From NCBI GenBank assembly GCA_002151545.1, contig CP021237.1, forward strand, positions 310,001-374,000: DNA of 64,000 nt, read 5' to 3'. This stretch comes from Sphingobacteriaceae bacterium GW460-11-11-14-LB5 (GTDB taxonomy: Bacteria; Bacteroidota; Bacteroidia; Sphingobacteriales; Sphingobacteriaceae). A program made the translations under genes and the position numbers. Position 1 is the first letter of the stretch. Each line of letters opens with the position of its first letter. A model generated the notes under the pieces. That model did not search any database and was not told the DNA's origin. It saw only the letters and a program-made list of their open reading frames with translations. This document shows positions 43,085-52,563 of the stretch, in pieces.

Positions 43085-43579
43085 AAAACACATTAGTAGC
43101 TGTAAATATGGTGAAGATAAGGAAAAATATGTTTAAGATAGTTTGGTTCACTCCAGACGACTTTTGTGCAGGCTAATTTTCTTAAAGGCAAGCCCTGGGT
43201 CTTTTTTTCACAACCAATTCTAAATACACTGATTCCCGCGGATATCGTATTTAAATTGCAACTGGTCTTTATTCAAATGACTGTTCTCTTATTCCTCTAC
43301 AATTAATCGTTTGAAACTTTCACTGTAACTCCGGGGTGAACGTTGCATTTTTTTTAAATATTATTGACCATTTTGCTAAGATTTGGTCAACCTTTTTTAG
43401 GATTCCAAAAGCAAAAAAAAAGGCCCGTAATCATACGATTTGCTGGTTTTGTAAGGACTTAGTACCATTTAGCGGGAGGAAGGCGTCCATAAAGATACCT
43501 TAGTGGTATTTTCTCGATTTTGAAGCGTATTTACTGAAAATATAACACTCTGAGTCGATTAGTGCTATTTCAATAAGTA

Positions 43580-43747
43580 TTAATGGGCGGGAATTACATT
43601 AATGATCTTTCCATTCTTTTGGAATTGATCTTTTTGTGAAATAGTGACTATAATCCCTTCCTTAATATTAAATAATTCCAAGGCTTCAATCATACCATTG
43701 ATTTCTCTATCCAAGTTATTTGGACAAGAGTTTTGGCTGTTAAAAAA
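43580..43747 (-). pseudogene. Remnant of the C-terminus of a DUF4143-type ATPase
   Basis: The minus strand encodes, in one frame and ending in a stop, the segments LDREINGMIEALELFNIKEG, IIVTISQKDQ and GKIINVIPAH. This order (a Leu-Asp-Arg-Glu start, alpha helix, LKEG turn, then a strand with a Gly-Lys-Ile) is typical of the last 50 residues of Bacteroidota AAA/DUF4143 ATPases. An in-frame TAG lies upstream at 43748-43750 and no ATPase motifs remain. The assignment rests on a short match by eye. Confidence 0.35.
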
Positions 43748-44094
43748 CTATTGTATTTTTATATCAATAGATATCTTCAATGTCATCGGTTTCAAATTAA
43801 ATTCGAAATAAGCTTTGGCCTCATTCAATGCACATTTTCTTAGATATATAAGTGTAAGTGATTCTTATTATGGCTTGGAGTAATATTTAATAAAATTAAA
43901 GTAGAACTTGTGAGAAGTCAATCAGCATATTTGGAAGCATGGGAATCGGAATCAGCACAAAATAAATATCAAATCAAGACTAATTAAGCATCTATTAATT
44001 GCTGTCGCGAGGACTCTATATAAGAGATAAATTTAAAATGATTAATGGCGTTTTATGTTACTGGAGTAGTGCCAGGAAAGTCAAAGCCTAAGCT

Positions 44095-44126
44095 ATTACA
44101 AGGCCTTCGAATCCTTGTAATTTTTT
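44095..44126 (+). terminator. Intrinsic terminator without an obvious gene
   Basis: ATTACAAGG (44095-44103) and CCTTGTAAT (44113-44121) form a perfect 9-bp stem around a 9-base loop, followed by six T (44121-44126). The T run is only on the plus-strand side. No plus-strand gene is visible in the 2 kb before it, so it may end a small RNA or be left from a lost gene. Confidence 0.65.
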
Positions 44127-44341
44127 CGATAGTGGCAAATTGTTATTTCATGCATGTTTGGACAATTTATTCCTATCGATGTGCTTCCAATTAAAAAGCT
44201 TCAATATACTACAAAAATTAAGGGCCGCATCCCGATTAGCAACGGCTTAAAGCCCAATCGTCCCTCACCGATAGTCTGTCCTGTCAGATACAGGCAAGGA
44301 TCGATACCAATAAAAATATACCTTTAATGATAGATAGCAGC

Positions 44342-44393
44342 ATATTGAATTTTAGTTAATTCATCAATTGATGAATTAACTAAAATTCAATAT
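44342..44393. repeat. Perfect 52-bp palindrome
   Basis: The 26 bases 44342-44367 are the exact reverse complement of 44368-44393, with no loop. It lies 36 bp past the stop of the minus-strand metallopeptidase gene. There is no T run on either side, so it is not a textbook intrinsic terminator, though the message would fold into a very long hairpin. Confidence 0.95.
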
Positions 44394-44429
44394 ATGAAGG
44401 CTGATATTGTTTTTTAATGGTTTCGTATG

Positions 44430-46028
44430 TTAAAACATTCCCACCTCTCCAATTCCGGAGTCGTTTGTACCGTCCCAGTTTGAAGTGACCACTAACCTAA
44501 AATATCTGGCCGTTTGTGGGGCGCTAAAGGGAAATTTTGTTTTGCGGTTATTGTTGGGAACTTCAAAAGTGCCAACAGTGACAAAATTCGTTGTAGGGTT
44601 ATTACTTAACTGCACTTCGATATTTTTTACGGTTTTTAAACCATCTACGCGCTGGCTGAGTGTAAAGCCGTTCAATGTTTTTACACTTCCCATATCCACC
44701 CTAAAAGTATGCGGTAAGGATGCAGGAGAACTTGTATGCCTGGATCTCCAGTAAGTTGATTGGTTCTCATCAATCAGGTTCGTGGCAGGATATGAACCCT
44801 CCTGAGAGCTTTGACCAATTACGCTCCAGCCTGTTTTGTCCATATCGCTAGTAATATCGATAACCGGCACATTATTTACAAAATCGAAAGGATATATGGT
44901 TTGAAATACTGTACCGTTCTGGTGCACTAATTTAACTTTAAGTTCATAAGGGGTCGTTCCTTTTACCTGCATCTCGGCAATTGGAACCTGAACATAAAAA
45001 CTATCAGTGCCAATTACATCACTCTTCCAGGTATTGGCATTATAATCTTTATTTGTACCTACACCTTCATTGTTCACGTTAGGATCCAGGTAATACACGA
45101 TATTGGTTACAGGTGTATTGGATTGGAATTTTCCCGAAACGATAATATTGCCACTCGTTACATTGTAAGATGAATAAATTCTTTTGATTGTTGCGCTTAC
45201 AGCGGTGTAGTATGTAATTGAACTACTGGTTTGAAAAACCTGGTTCACATTTAAGATAGCACAATCTGCCGGGCTTAGAAATGTTGGCGACTTTCCGTAG
45301 GTATAATTTCCGCCTCCCATGAGCGTAGTCCCAAAATTAGGGTCGTTCTTCTGAGATACCAGTTCTTTATTGTGCGGGAGGTTTAAGCCATGGCCCATTT
45401 CGTGGAACATACCACCGATCCACTTTGTGGCTCTGTTGCCCAGCGTGGTATTTTGTCCTAGGTATTGGAGATCAAAGTCTGGGTAATCCAAAGCGTAATC
45501 CCACCGACCTGTCCCATAAAAGGGTACACCACCAGGTTCGCCATTCGCATCATAACTGGCTGCTGGCATAATCACCAGTACATGGTCACTCGTAAAATCA
45601 GCGGGATGAGTGGCCTTGTAGGCATTAACTTCGGCAGCAACAGCTGTTGATCCACCCTCGTAAGGGTAATTCGCTTTAGGCTGACTACCATTTATAACGA
45701 TAATTTTTACCTGCTTGGCCGCGGTATCCCTTAGAAGACCAAATGTTTTAAAACCGTACCCACGAGCCTGCATCTGCTCACCATAAAACTGCTGTGCACG
45801 CAACAGGATGGCGCCCAATCTTGTTTTCCAACCTGGAATGGTGTCGTTATCATTAGGTATAAAATATACTACGGTTAGGTTCTTGTCGTGATCGCTCGTA
45901 AAAACGGGATCAGCCACTAGTTTGGTAACCTGCCCATTTGAAGAACTGCTTTGCGTTTCCGCCATCTTTTTACAGGAGGAGCTGATGAGGGCTGCCAATA
46001 GCAAAACTAGTAATGTGTTTTTTTTCAT
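44430..46028 (-). CDS. Secreted lipoprotein metallopeptidase with C-terminal F5/8C domain
   Basis: 532 residues. A lipoprotein signal (lipobox SSSC, Cys19) anchors it in the envelope, and the Lys-Lys after Cys is common in Bacteroidota lipoproteins. The zinc site HEMGHGLNLPH (about 208-218) has the metzincin form HExxHxxxxxH, with Asn at the usual Gly position. A beta-rich middle region is followed by an F5/8 type C (CBM32-like) domain at about 395-532, with DENQSTYWRSR and YFRLVV. This domain probably binds glycan. As the last gene of the GH29 and SusC/SusD operon, it may cut a glycoprotein whose glycans the locus uses; an M60-like glycopeptidase role is an alternative. Confidence 0.8.
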   Translation of the reverse strand: MKKNTLLVLLLAALISSSCKKMAETQSSSSNGQVTKLVADPVFTSDHDKNLTVVYFIPNDNDTIPGWKTRLGAILLRAQQFYGEQMQARGYGFKTFGLLRDTAAKQVKIIVINGSQPKANYPYEGGSTAVAAEVNAYKATHPADFTSDHVLVIMPAASYDANGEPGGVPFYGTGRWDYALDYPDFDLQYLGQNTTLGNRATKWIGGMFHEMGHGLNLPHNKELVSQKNDPNFGTTLMGGGNYTYGKSPTFLSPADCAILNVNQVFQTSSSITYYTAVSATIKRIYSSYNVTSGNIIVSGKFQSNTPVTNIVYYLDPNVNNEGVGTNKDYNANTWKSDVIGTDSFYVQVPIAEMQVKGTTPYELKVKLVHQNGTVFQTIYPFDFVNNVPVIDITSDMDKTGWSVIGQSSQEGSYPATNLIDENQSTYWRSRHTSSPASLPHTFRVDMGSVKTLNGFTLSQRVDGLKTVKNIEVQLSNNPTTNFVTVGTFEVPNNNRKTKFPFSAPQTARYFRLVVTSNWDGTNDSGIGEVGMF

Positions 46029-46061
46029 GTTTTTTAGGTTGTCTTAAGTTGTGGTTCAATG

Positions 46062-47765
46062 TTATTTTGACCAACCAGGGTTCTGCACTAATTTCGGATT
46101 GGCTAAAATTTCACGCTGCTGTATGGGGTATAGGTTCATAAACTCCTTAAAAATCCGGTCTTCAATTTTATAAGGAGTATAGGTGAAAGTACTTCCTGTT
46201 TTCACGATTTTCATTCCCGTAAATGGACCATTGAATGCATCTTTGGCAATATTCCACCTTCTTGCATCCCAGTATCGGTGGCCTTCGAAAGCAAGTTCTA
46301 CACGGCGTTCATTTCTGATCCGATCACGCATTTGCGCTTTGGTTAAGCCGGCAGGTAAGTTAGGCATGGTAGCCCTTGTGCGTATTCTGTTGATCGCTGT
46401 GTAAACATCTGCAACTGGCCCATCTGCTTCATTTCTGGCCTCAGCGTAGTTCAACAGCATTTCTGCCAGCCTGAAATAGATAAAGTTGTGCTGACTTGCC
46501 TGCGCTTGGGTAAGGTTCAGGTTAACATCCAGGTGTTTTTTCATATAGTATCCGGTTAATGAACCATATACTTTCTGCGGTCCATCTAATCCACCATCAA
46601 AGGTTTCGATGGATCTGCCCGTTTTAAAAAGTGCACCATTGTAAAAGATGCTAGCTGCCAACCTTGGATCTCTGTCGTTATAGGGGTTGGCAGGGTTGTA
46701 GCCGCTTGTGGGGTCGCTAATGGGTTTACCACTGGTTTTCATCTCATAGGCATCAACAAGCGCTTGTGAAGGGTTAATGCCACCTGTACTCCCGTCTATT
46801 CCAATAGGGAAATTAGCTGTTTCGAGGCTATTTGAATTTGTTGCGGGTCTGGACCAGATGATTTCGGTAAGGCTTGCAGTATTGCCCCTAAATAAGGCTT
46901 CGTAGCCAGCTATACCAGGGTTCAGTGTCATGGTTGGCGTTACAGGTGTAACATCAAAAAAGGGCTTTGCAGCGGTGTAGGCTGCTATCCACTTAGCCGC
47001 ATCATTGTTAGGGTTATTAATCGCGCTAGCTGCATATAACAATGTTCTTGATTTAAGTGCCTGTGCAGCCCATTTCGTTGCTCTGCCGTAATAGTTTGAT
47101 ACTGATATACTTCTTGGACCTGCAATTAAATAAGACGTAGGTAGTTTAAGCGCAGCTGCATCGCAGTCATCTACAATCTGTTTAACGACCTGATCGTAGG
47201 TATTTCTAGCTAAGTCCAGGTCATCGTTAACGCCCAGTACCTGTGTAACCAAGGGCACACCGCCGTAACGTTTTAGCAGTTCTGCATAAAAATAAGCCCT
47301 CAGGTAAAGTACTTCACCAATCAGCCTGTCTTTTTGTTCTGTTGCGGTATAACCGTTTATTTTAACATCAGTGGTATGGTCTTTAAGTTTTACCAGATCA
47401 ATTTTGCTCAAAAAAAGGTTGCATTTGCGAATGCCGGCATAACAGCTGGCATATTTATCATCTGAATTTACGGTAATACCCCAGCTATCGTTGGTGAAAC
47501 GGTAGCTGCCATTACCCGGGTTACCATGACGCGCATCGTCTGTAGCGGCTTCATTAAATGTTGAAGCAAAATCGGTGTACCCACCAGGTAAAGTTGCATA
47601 AATATCGGTTACAAAATCTGTCGCGTAATTGATGTAGCCAAAAACCAGTGTGTCCTGAACCTCAATATCCAGAGGCCTGTCGAGCACACTTTTTTTGCAG
47701 GATGTTATGGTGAAAAGCAAGCCGAAGGTTAGGCTTATGCAGATCAGGTTTATTGTCGTTTTCAT
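46062..47765 (-). CDS. SusD/RagB-family surface glycan-binding lipoprotein (second pair)
   Basis: The 567-residue protein has a lipoprotein signal with lipobox TITSC (Cys23). It shows SusD features: DRPLD near the start, helical TPR-like regions such as AEVLYLRAYFYAELLKRYGG (about 150-169), and the C-terminal NERRVELAFEGHRYWDARRW. SusD proteins cap the SusC channel at the cell surface and bind the glycan. It follows its SusC partner by 22 bp and precedes the metallopeptidase gene by 33 bp. Confidence 0.93.
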   Translation of the reverse strand: MKTTINLICISLTFGLLFTITSCKKSVLDRPLDIEVQDTLVFGYINYATDFVTDIYATLPGGYTDFASTFNEAATDDARHGNPGNGSYRFTNDSWGITVNSDDKYASCYAGIRKCNLFLSKIDLVKLKDHTTDVKINGYTATEQKDRLIGEVLYLRAYFYAELLKRYGGVPLVTQVLGVNDDLDLARNTYDQVVKQIVDDCDAAALKLPTSYLIAGPRSISVSNYYGRATKWAAQALKSRTLLYAASAINNPNNDAAKWIAAYTAAKPFFDVTPVTPTMTLNPGIAGYEALFRGNTASLTEIIWSRPATNSNSLETANFPIGIDGSTGGINPSQALVDAYEMKTSGKPISDPTSGYNPANPYNDRDPRLAASIFYNGALFKTGRSIETFDGGLDGPQKVYGSLTGYYMKKHLDVNLNLTQAQASQHNFIYFRLAEMLLNYAEARNEADGPVADVYTAINRIRTRATMPNLPAGLTKAQMRDRIRNERRVELAFEGHRYWDARRWNIAKDAFNGPFTGMKIVKTGSTFTYTPYKIEDRIFKEFMNLYPIQQREILANPKLVQNPGWSK

Positions 47766-47787
47766 AAAATCTAATTATTTATGAGGG

Positions 47788-50700
47788 TTAAAATTCTACG
47801 TTAAGTCCAAAATTGAACGATTTGGTTCGTGGATAGCTTCCCAGCCCTGCGCCTAAAAATTCTGGATCAAGGTCAGATGGAAGATCGCTCCAGGTATACA
47901 GGTTAAAACTGTTGACGAAAAAGCGTGCATGAGCCAGTTTGACCTTGCTTACCAGGTTTTGTGGAAGTGAATAACCCAGTTCCAGGTTCTTTAACCTCAG
48001 GTAACGGCCATTTCTTAACCAAAAGGAAGATGCCTGATAGTTATTGGCGTTGGTACCTAATGATAGCCGGGGAGAAGTAGCAGTTTCTGCAGTAGCTGGT
48101 GTCCACCTGCCCAATATAAAGTCGGTAGGTTTATTGCCATCGCTGAATCCCTGCGTGGCAGAATTGAGTATGCTTACGTTTCTGCTGCCAGCACCCTGAA
48201 ACAGTACCTTTAGGTCGAAACCTTTAAAGGCTAAATCTAAACTTGCCCCATAATATAATTGCGGAAGGTTTGGGTTGCCCAGTTTAACCTGGTCGTAAAC
48301 ATCAACCACGCCGTCGTTGTTCTCATCTTTGTACTTAATATCACCAGGTTTTACAGTACTAAAATTCTGTTTAGGACTATTGTTGATGTCGTTCTGATCT
48401 TTAAAGAAACCGATTGAGGTTAAGCCAAAAGGTGTTCCTAAAGCATTTCCCGTACGGTACAGGTAATCGTATGGCTGAATTTGTTCTTCCTGGTTGATGA
48501 CCTTATTTTTTACAAAAGAGCCTAAAGCATGCAAGGCAAAAGATAAATCACCGATTTTCTGCTTATAATACACATCCCACTCTATACCCTTGTTTTCCAT
48601 AATACCTACATTAAAGGGTTTGGTGGTAAATCCGCCGAGGCTTGAAATTGATGAGGGGAAGGCGAGAATGTCTTTTCTTCTTTCCATGAAAGCATCAACG
48701 CTACCACCAACAGAATGCTTAAGTATTTCGAAATCAGCTCCAATGTTGGCCATTTTATTGGTTTCCCAGGTAATGTTCTCATTGCCCAGCTGGCCTTCTC
48801 TTCTTCCTCCGGCGCTTGCAGGATTATTACCAAAGACATAACTGCCTCCGGTTTCGTAATTGCTGAGGTAAAGGTACCTTGCCCTGGCATCTCCGCCGAT
48901 TCCAAAATCGGTATTGCCAAGTATGCCATATGATGCACGAAGTTTGAGCAGATCGACATAGTCGCTTTTTGCGAAAGCCTCGTTACTGATGATCCAGCCC
49001 AAGGCCAGTGATGGGAAGAAACCATAACGTTTTCCCTTTGGCAGGTTTTCACTCCCATTATAACCAATATTTAGTTCGGCCACATACTTTTTATCGTAAT
49101 TGTAAAAAGCCCTGCCAAAAAAGCCTTGTGTAGCATAGGGATAATCATCACCCGATGGTGTATTTACACTTTGGTTAAAGCCCACACTTGCATCAAGTTC
49201 GTGTTTAGTGCCGAATGAGTGCTGGTAATCGGCCTTGGCCCAAAAGATGTTCAACCTGTTCTGCGTAGCCGTTCTCGCTCTTACGGCAAGGGCAACATCG
49301 TTACCGAATTTCTGATAAGTGCCGTTCGGCTGAAGTTCGTATGTGGCAAAATCCATAGTTCTGCCTTCGATGTTGTTATAGTTGTTATAATATGAAAAAG
49401 CACCGGTTAAACTCAGTCCTTCTATTACTTTATTGAGATTTTGGGTTATGCGCGTAGTACCCAGCAGGTTGCGTGTAGCAATATTGGTATAGCCTGTGCG
49501 GGTAATAATGCCATACGGGTTACGAGCATACTGGCTGTTACCACCGATGTTTCCATTGCTGTAAATCATTGGAAAAAGGCCTGAAGGGTAGCGGGAAAGA
49601 TTTAACCAGATACCATTTGTACCTGATGTTCCGGCACCGGGCGACCTTTGGTTTTCTACCCGTCCGCCCAGATCTACTGAGGCGGTAAGACTAGGGGTGA
49701 TGGCAAAATCGATATTTGTTCTGAAATTATACCTGTCGAATGAGTTATTGCTATTGAATTGATATACTTCTTCATTATAATCACCATATTTGAAAAGCCC
49801 GTCTTGTTTGGCATAACCTAATAATACAAAATAGCGCACGGCATTGGTACCGCCTGAAAAGGTAAGGTTATATTTTTGCTGAACCGCTTCAGTTTTAATC
49901 AGCTCTCCATACCAGTTTACATCAGGATATCTATCCATATCTCTGTTGGGGTTATCGTAAGCCGCAATTTGGTCGGTGGTAAACCTTGCAGGCAGACCAT
50001 CATTTGCAGCAGCTTCATTATACAAATTCATATAATCTTTAGCACCTAAATAATTTTGTGGCGCATTAGGTTTAATAAAGCCAAACTGTGAATAAAAATT
50101 AATCTTGTTCTGGTAAGCCACACCTCTTTTGGTCGTTACAATTAACGATTTGTTTGCTCCTGCGATACCGTAGGTGCCATTAGCACTGGCGTCTTTTAAA
50201 ATGGATAACTGATCAATTTCGAGCGGATCTAGCTGGCTAAAAGTTAATGGTACATTGTCTACATAGGTAGTGATACTACCAAAATTATAAGTATTGGTTC
50301 CTCTGATATAAAGTGAGGAACCGTCGTAACCTGGCTCATCACTTCCTTGTACAGTAATTAACCCGGCCATACTGCCTGCAAGAGAATTGGAATTGTTGAG
50401 GTTATGGTACCTCGACATGGCTGCACCAGTTGTGGTGCTTATTGCGCCGGGATAATATTTCTTCTGTACGCTGGAATTCCAGGGCAGGGTAAGCGTTTCA
50501 TCGAAATGTTGTTCAGCTTGGAGAACAATGGCATTATAATCTTTTATCGCTTTAACGGCCTGTTTATAAGTTTGGTAACCTGGCTTGCTGATGTAAATGG
50601 TATCTGCATTTTTGTCGCCTATCGAAAAAGCACCTTTACTATCTGTGATAATGGGGTATTTTGATGTTCCTGCATCTACCCGTGCACCCGCAACAGGTTT

Positions 50701-50826
50701 TCCCGATCGGTCGGTAACGGTGCCTTTTGTTACTTCCTGCGCCAGCGCGCAAAAAGTCATAGAAAACAGGGCAATTACAAATAATAAAGCCTGTTTTTTT
50801 ATCTTGTTATAGAAATTATTCATCAT
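47788..50826 (-). CDS. SusC/RagA-type TonB-dependent receptor, divergent (second pair)
   Basis: About 1012 residues. I start at the ATG pair at 50826/50823; the frame opens earlier only with a TTG. A signal peptide ends ALAQ, followed by a carboxypeptidase-regulatory-like domain (GTVTDRSGKPVAGARVD), a plug with YIRGTNTYNFGS and IDQLSILKDASANGTYG, and a 22-strand barrel ending NFGLNVEF. It differs from the first SusC: the usual acidic run plus EVVVVG, taken as the TonB box, is absent (ETLTLPWNSSV is found instead). It is translated right after SusD of the first pair and imports glycan with the SusD protein downstream. Confidence 0.92.
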   Translation of the reverse strand: MMNNFYNKIKKQALLFVIALFSMTFCALAQEVTKGTVTDRSGKPVAGARVDAGTSKYPIITDSKGAFSIGDKNADTIYISKPGYQTYKQAVKAIKDYNAIVLQAEQHFDETLTLPWNSSVQKKYYPGAISTTTGAAMSRYHNLNNSNSLAGSMAGLITVQGSDEPGYDGSSLYIRGTNTYNFGSITTYVDNVPLTFSQLDPLEIDQLSILKDASANGTYGIAGANKSLIVTTKRGVAYQNKINFYSQFGFIKPNAPQNYLGAKDYMNLYNEAAANDGLPARFTTDQIAAYDNPNRDMDRYPDVNWYGELIKTEAVQQKYNLTFSGGTNAVRYFVLLGYAKQDGLFKYGDYNEEVYQFNSNNSFDRYNFRTNIDFAITPSLTASVDLGGRVENQRSPGAGTSGTNGIWLNLSRYPSGLFPMIYSNGNIGGNSQYARNPYGIITRTGYTNIATRNLLGTTRITQNLNKVIEGLSLTGAFSYYNNYNNIEGRTMDFATYELQPNGTYQKFGNDVALAVRARTATQNRLNIFWAKADYQHSFGTKHELDASVGFNQSVNTPSGDDYPYATQGFFGRAFYNYDKKYVAELNIGYNGSENLPKGKRYGFFPSLALGWIISNEAFAKSDYVDLLKLRASYGILGNTDFGIGGDARARYLYLSNYETGGSYVFGNNPASAGGRREGQLGNENITWETNKMANIGADFEILKHSVGGSVDAFMERRKDILAFPSSISSLGGFTTKPFNVGIMENKGIEWDVYYKQKIGDLSFALHALGSFVKNKVINQEEQIQPYDYLYRTGNALGTPFGLTSIGFFKDQNDINNSPKQNFSTVKPGDIKYKDENNDGVVDVYDQVKLGNPNLPQLYYGASLDLAFKGFDLKVLFQGAGSRNVSILNSATQGFSDGNKPTDFILGRWTPATAETATSPRLSLGTNANNYQASSFWLRNGRYLRLKNLELGYSLPQNLVSKVKLAHARFFVNSFNLYTWSDLPSDLDPEFLGAGLGSYPRTKSFNFGLNVEF

Positions 50827-50847
50827 AAAAATTGTTAGCGTTAGCAA

Positions 50848-52545
50848 TTAATAACCTGGATTTTGGACAATGTTTGCCCCCTTAAAAATTTCTACATCTG
50901 GTATTGGGTAGAGGTACATCCTTGGTTGAAACTTTCTAACTTCGAGCGTATAACGGTTGTGGGTAATGGTGCTGCCATTTTTCTCAATCACAAAACCCTG
51001 AAATGGGCCGTTATCGGTTTGTTCTGCAATCTTCCATCGCCTCACGTCAAAATAACGCTGGTTTTCAAAGGCCAGTTCTACTGCGCGTTCGTTCTGTATA
51101 CGCAACCTCATCTGGTCTTTTGATAAACCTGCCGGAAGGGGAGGCATCAATACGGTAGCCCGGTTTCTAACCGTATTAATGGCAGTATAAACCTCAGCGG
51201 TGGGTCCACCAACTTCATTTGCAGCTTCGGCAAGCATCAGGTATACATCGGCTAGCCTGATGTAATGATATTTGGTTACAATGGTTCCATTGTCTGGCCT
51301 TTGGAATTTTTTTATTGTCATCCCGGTCTGGTTCTGGCTTCCCCAATCCAATCCTGGTAGATTTTTGTTTGAAACATCTCTTGCCCAGAATTCCATGGTA
51401 TTTCCTCTCCACAAATCACCGTTCCTTAGCACACTAAAGGCAAGGCGTGGATCGCGGTTTAACCACCATTGCTGTTCGTTATAACCTGAACCCGCATCAT
51501 TGATGGCCAAACCTGATTTCATTTCGAATTTATCTACCAGGTTAAGGGATACATCGTAGCCTGTAAAGCCACCCAGCCGGTTTGGCGGATTAAAATAAGT
51601 AGGATCGAAATTTCCTGTTGTTACGCCCGAGCTTTGTTTATACCAGATAATTTCCCTGTTATTTGGATCTCTCGACTCGGTGAAGAGCTTGTCGAATCCA
51701 CCGGCGTAAAGTGAATACCAATTGGCACCTGCTGTATTTTTGGTGAAAAAGCTGCGCGCAGCATCTAAGGCCAGCTGCCATCGGGCAGGATCTGCTGTTG
51801 GGTAGCCCGTTAACTCGTTGCCTGAGCCATTGAATAACGGACTTGCAGCAACCAATAAAACCCTTGCTTTAAGTGCAGCACATGCCGCTGCAGTAACCCG
51901 CCCTCTTTCAAGATCGGAAGGTGGCGACCAGGGAAGCACAGTCGCTGCGGAATCGAGCTGTTTCACAATAAAATCTACGCATTCTGCATAAGTATTGCGT
52001 TTGATGCCTTTTTTTAGTTCGGCCTGGGCATCAAAATCCTTGATCTGCTCATAATCTATTGGAGAGGTGATTATGGGCATGCCGCCAAAGCGTTTTAAAA
52101 GTTCGGTATAAAAGAATGCCCTTAAAAAACGGGCTTCTGCAATATACTGGTCTTTCAGCGCAGGGGTAAAGGTCATCAGGTCTTTATTGGCAAGCATTAC
52201 ATTGCATTTGCGAATTTTCCGGTAATTATCGTTAAGCGAGGCATTATCGGGATTGTTACTGCCGTTAAAAGAGCCTACGTTACTGGCATTTGATGCATAG
52301 TAAGCATAACCTGCTTCTGCTTCATCGCACATGTTGGTAAAACCAGTACCAGCTCCAAACTGGTCTGGGCTGCCGGATAGTTCTGAATAGATATTGGCCA
52401 GAAAGCCAGCAGTTTGTAACGGATTGCCAAATATGGCCTTTGCATCAACCACGCTTACTGGTGGGGATGATAAAAAGTCTTTTTTACAGCTTACTACGTT
52501 CGCTATAACAATAGCTGCCAGAATATATAGATATGCTTTTTTCAT
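50848..52545 (-). CDS. SusD/RagB-family surface glycan-binding lipoprotein (first pair)
   Basis: The 565-residue protein has a lipoprotein signal with lipobox VVSC (Cys20). The N-terminal FLSSPPVSVVDAKAIF, the helical AEARFLRAFFYTELLKRFGG (about 137-156) and NERAVELAFENQRYFDVRRW near the C-terminus define the SusD family. It is 18 bp after the first SusC gene. Its sequence differs clearly from the second SusD, so the two pairs are not a recent duplication and may capture different parts of one substrate. Confidence 0.93.
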   Translation of the reverse strand: MKKAYLYILAAIVIANVVSCKKDFLSSPPVSVVDAKAIFGNPLQTAGFLANIYSELSGSPDQFGAGTGFTNMCDEAEAGYAYYASNASNVGSFNGSNNPDNASLNDNYRKIRKCNVMLANKDLMTFTPALKDQYIAEARFLRAFFYTELLKRFGGMPIITSPIDYEQIKDFDAQAELKKGIKRNTYAECVDFIVKQLDSAATVLPWSPPSDLERGRVTAAACAALKARVLLVAASPLFNGSGNELTGYPTADPARWQLALDAARSFFTKNTAGANWYSLYAGGFDKLFTESRDPNNREIIWYKQSSGVTTGNFDPTYFNPPNRLGGFTGYDVSLNLVDKFEMKSGLAINDAGSGYNEQQWWLNRDPRLAFSVLRNGDLWRGNTMEFWARDVSNKNLPGLDWGSQNQTGMTIKKFQRPDNGTIVTKYHYIRLADVYLMLAEAANEVGGPTAEVYTAINTVRNRATVLMPPLPAGLSKDQMRLRIQNERAVELAFENQRYFDVRRWKIAEQTDNGPFQGFVIEKNGSTITHNRYTLEVRKFQPRMYLYPIPDVEIFKGANIVQNPGY

Positions 52546-52563
52546 TTTTCTTGATCTTTGGGG

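Larger units (their letters stand above)
43085..44429. other. 1.3-kb gene-poor, apparently decayed region
   Basis: No intact gene. The region is AT-rich with stops in all frames. It holds a short minus-strand remnant of an ATPase gene (43580-43747), an orphan plus-strand terminator (44095-44126), a GC-richer structured patch (about 44222-44311) and a perfect 52-bp palindrome (44342-44393). Confidence 0.6.

Noticed and set aside
44781..45400. Plus-strand open frames inside the metallopeptidase and SusC/SusD genes
   Set aside because: They are antisense shadows of long, well-supported genes and show no conserved motifs.
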